Assembly (NCBI GenBank): GCA_032622095.1
Contig: CP136064.1
Span: 258,519,863 to 258,583,862 of the forward strand
From: Siphonodentalium dalli
Lineage: Eukaryota > Mollusca > Scaphopoda > Gadilida > Siphonodentaliidae
Length of the DNA: 64,000 bases
Reading direction: 5' to 3'
Below the pieces are notes generated by a model that saw only the letters and a program-made list of their open reading frames with translations, did not search any database and was not told where the DNA came from. The first letter of the stretch is position 1. Each line of letters opens with the position of its first letter. A program made the position numbers and the translations under genes. Positions 62,276 to 64,000 of the stretch are shown here, one piece after another.

Positions 62276-63440
62276 ACCACTTAGCCTATAACCAGGGGTG
62301 GCAATTTAGAGGTGCCAAATCAGATCGGTCATCTAACTAACTGGATGTATCGGGTGTACTGAGATATATGATAGAACTAACGTTTAAAGATTCCCGGTAT
62401 TATTTAACACAAAATTTTGCATACCGCATATACCATTATTATGGCACACTGAAATGAGTTATACTTGCTACCACCATCATTCGTACTGCACAGGTATAGC
62501 GAAAATCCACAAAACTACCCATTTGTAATACCAAACTGCAAGGCAGAGTTCTGTCCCCTCGCTATGCTGGTCTGGCCACTGCCATCACTTATATATACAT
62601 AATTAAATATATCATTTTTTATCCAAGAGTTTTGCCGATTATAATTCATTCTGGTTCTACTAGCCAATTTCCAAATGAATATGGATAGTTCGGGATCTCA
62701 AAAGTCAAGTCCTAGCTAAAAAAATGCTTTCCTCACATTATGTGTATGTGGTGTTGGGCCAATCGTGGTCAGGCCAGCGAATCAGGGACTGAACTCTGCA
62801 TTACAATTTGAAGTAGTATGTCGAAAACGATCGAACAATCTCATAATTAAGAATGCTCTTTGTTATCTACTGCTTTTGGGCAACAGAATCATCAACGCTC
62901 TTTATCAGAGATGATCATCAGAATTTTTGCTTGGCTGAGCCTGACACAAAAAATTCAAAACGTGTTGAAATTCGTCCTTTGAAAGACGATATTTGTCCAT
63001 CAAGGCCTTCTATTACGGTATGTTCATACTCTGGCATTTTCTCATATAAAACCCTATATGGTGCCAGAATATGAACGGCAACATACACATCAAATGTATA
63101 TTCACAAAGCTAACAACACGAGAAGTAAAATTTTGATAGTTCCACAATGTAACGGTGCTAATAACACACTGCCTTAAAGTACCTGTATTATACTATTATT
63201 CATCCTTGCGAGATAATTGCATGCTATTGACAAGCAAATTTTGATAGCATCGCTACAAGTACCAGACTAATAGTGGAACTACATAGTTTTTTGTTACTTC
63301 TCATGTAGTTAGTTGTGGTATGGTACGGACACTGGTACGGATGCTTTTTTTATAAGCATTTTTGCCTTTGATTTCTGGCATATTGCAGCTATCTATACTG
63401 TTATGCCTGCAAAATAATGCATTGCACACTTTCCAGTATA
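62276..63440. other. Right-hand flank, mostly unrecognised
   Basis: 62310-62335 (TTTAGAGGTGCCAAATCAGA) recalls the right end of the TTAAAGGTACTC family. No RPTP motif was found. It may be intron of the RPTP gene or intergenic. Confidence 0.3.
62887..63017 (+). CDS. Weak plus-strand exon candidate
   Basis: Open between GGGCAACAG and GTATGT: reads SSTLFIRDDHQNFCLAEPD, then TKNSKRVEIRPLKDDICPSR and PSIT. Composition is protein-like and the splice sites are plausible, but I recognise no family and no partner exon. Could be chance. Confidence 0.12.
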
Positions 63441-63449
63441 AGAATGTAC

Positions 63450-63640
63450 CCATAACCATTTCATGACTGAAGATTCCTGAATTTTTGCGAAAACTCTGTG
63501 CCAATGCATTCTCGTATATATGCGAGTCGACCATAGGTCGCCTCGCATATGTAAGAGAATACATTGGCCTAACATATAATTTTTTATAATTGTTAAAATG
63601 TAAGAAAAACTGAAAAAAAAAAGGGTCAAAGAATGTAAGA
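63450..63640. mobile_element. piggyBac-like MITE left part with one hairpin core
   Basis: ACCATTTCATGACTGAAGAT resembles the CCCTTTCATGACTGG end of 38008; core at 63503-63565 is GTCGACC type. The right end was not found before the window edge. Confidence 0.6.
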
Positions 63641-63815
63641 AAAAATGATAAAAATTGTTGAAGAATGTAAGAAAAAATGATAAAAATTGATAAAGAATGT
63701 AAAAAAAAAATGATAAAAATTGTTAAAGAATGTAAGAAAATATTATAAACAATGTTGATAAAGAATGTAAAAAAAGAATGATAAAAATTGTTAAAGAATG
63801 TAAGAAAATATTATA
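63600..63815. repeat. Tandem GAATGTAAGAAAAAATGATAAAAATTGTTAAA units
   Basis: About six A-rich units of 33-37 bp, an expanded version of the spacer found inside the hairpin-core MITEs (the reverse of TTTTTTCTTACATTCTTT at 48100 and 58080). Confidence 0.78.
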
Positions 63816-64000
63816 AACAAGAGCACGCCGTCGGGGCGTGGTATAATATGCACGTTTCTGGAGTAGAGTGGGGCAAGGTTTAATTCATTTGTTTGAAACC
63901 TTTGACTTAAGACGAAAGAATAACTAAAACACAATAACTTCAAGTGTGGTATTTTTGACTGGAAAACCAAAAATAATTTTAAAATATTTATTTTCGGCTA
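63816..64000. repeat. AACAAGAGCACGCCGTCGGG repeat, cut by window edge
   Basis: Starts like the element at 50345 (AACAAGAGC) and contains GGGGCGTGGTATAATATGC. Only the first part is visible. Confidence 0.45.

Noticed and set aside
60896-64000. Search for the first D1 exons of the RPTP gene (KNRY, DYINA, TQGP motifs)
   Set aside because: No minus-strand match found up to the window edge; these exons must be further right.
1-64000. tRNA, rRNA, riboswitch, bacterial promoter or operon features
   Set aside because: Nothing convincing was seen; the context is animal nuclear DNA with spliced genes.

Overview
The window is animal nuclear DNA. Two spliced genes with GT-AG introns and no operon structure are visible, embedded in AT-rich, transposon-dense sequence. 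Many repeats resemble those common in bivalve genomes: CCCCCGCAAC-type elements, GTCCGTCC-headed modules with arrays of about 150-190 bp, and frequent ACATGTA words. A bivalve mollusc is my inference, not something the sequence proves.

Layout. 1-16,000: no gene recognised. It holds GGCC-ended PIF/Harbinger-like elements (290-1012, 5557-7351), tandem repeats, a 2.4-kb terminal-inverted-repeat (TIR) element with an 8-bp target duplication (9888-12289), a minisatellite, a piggyBac-like element and a run of TTAAAGGTACTC-ended elements. 16,305-34,665 (+): a complete MICOS10/MIC10 gene, four exons encoding 105 aa over 18.4 kb. Its introns contain hAT-like and Mutator-like elements with clear target duplications, a nested piggyBac-like element and a roughly 2-kb insertion carrying a tandem array. 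34,700-43,000: no convincing gene; many palindromic MITEs, a 21-bp minisatellite and a 191-bp array. 43,391-60,895 (-): eleven 3' exons (456 aa) of a receptor-type protein tyrosine phosphatase with tandem catalytic domains, D1 active and D2 degenerate. Its 5' exons lie beyond the right edge. 61,000-64,000: repeats and one very weak exon candidate.

The two genes have no evident functional link. One encodes a cristae-shaping protein of the mitochondrial inner membrane, the other a plasma-membrane signalling phosphatase; they converge tail to tail across a repeat-rich interval.

The most unusual signals are: (1) a hairpin core of about 70 bp in some 21 places, shared by several TTAA-flanked MITE families, with apparent compensatory changes and a conserved stem mismatch; (2) four independent local duplications that straddle exon edges in both genes, each apparently non-productive; (3) matching 155-nt and 136-nt exon pairs in the two phosphatase domains; and (4) nested transposons whose insertion order and target duplications can be read directly. 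All calls were made by eye; no alignment or database search was run.
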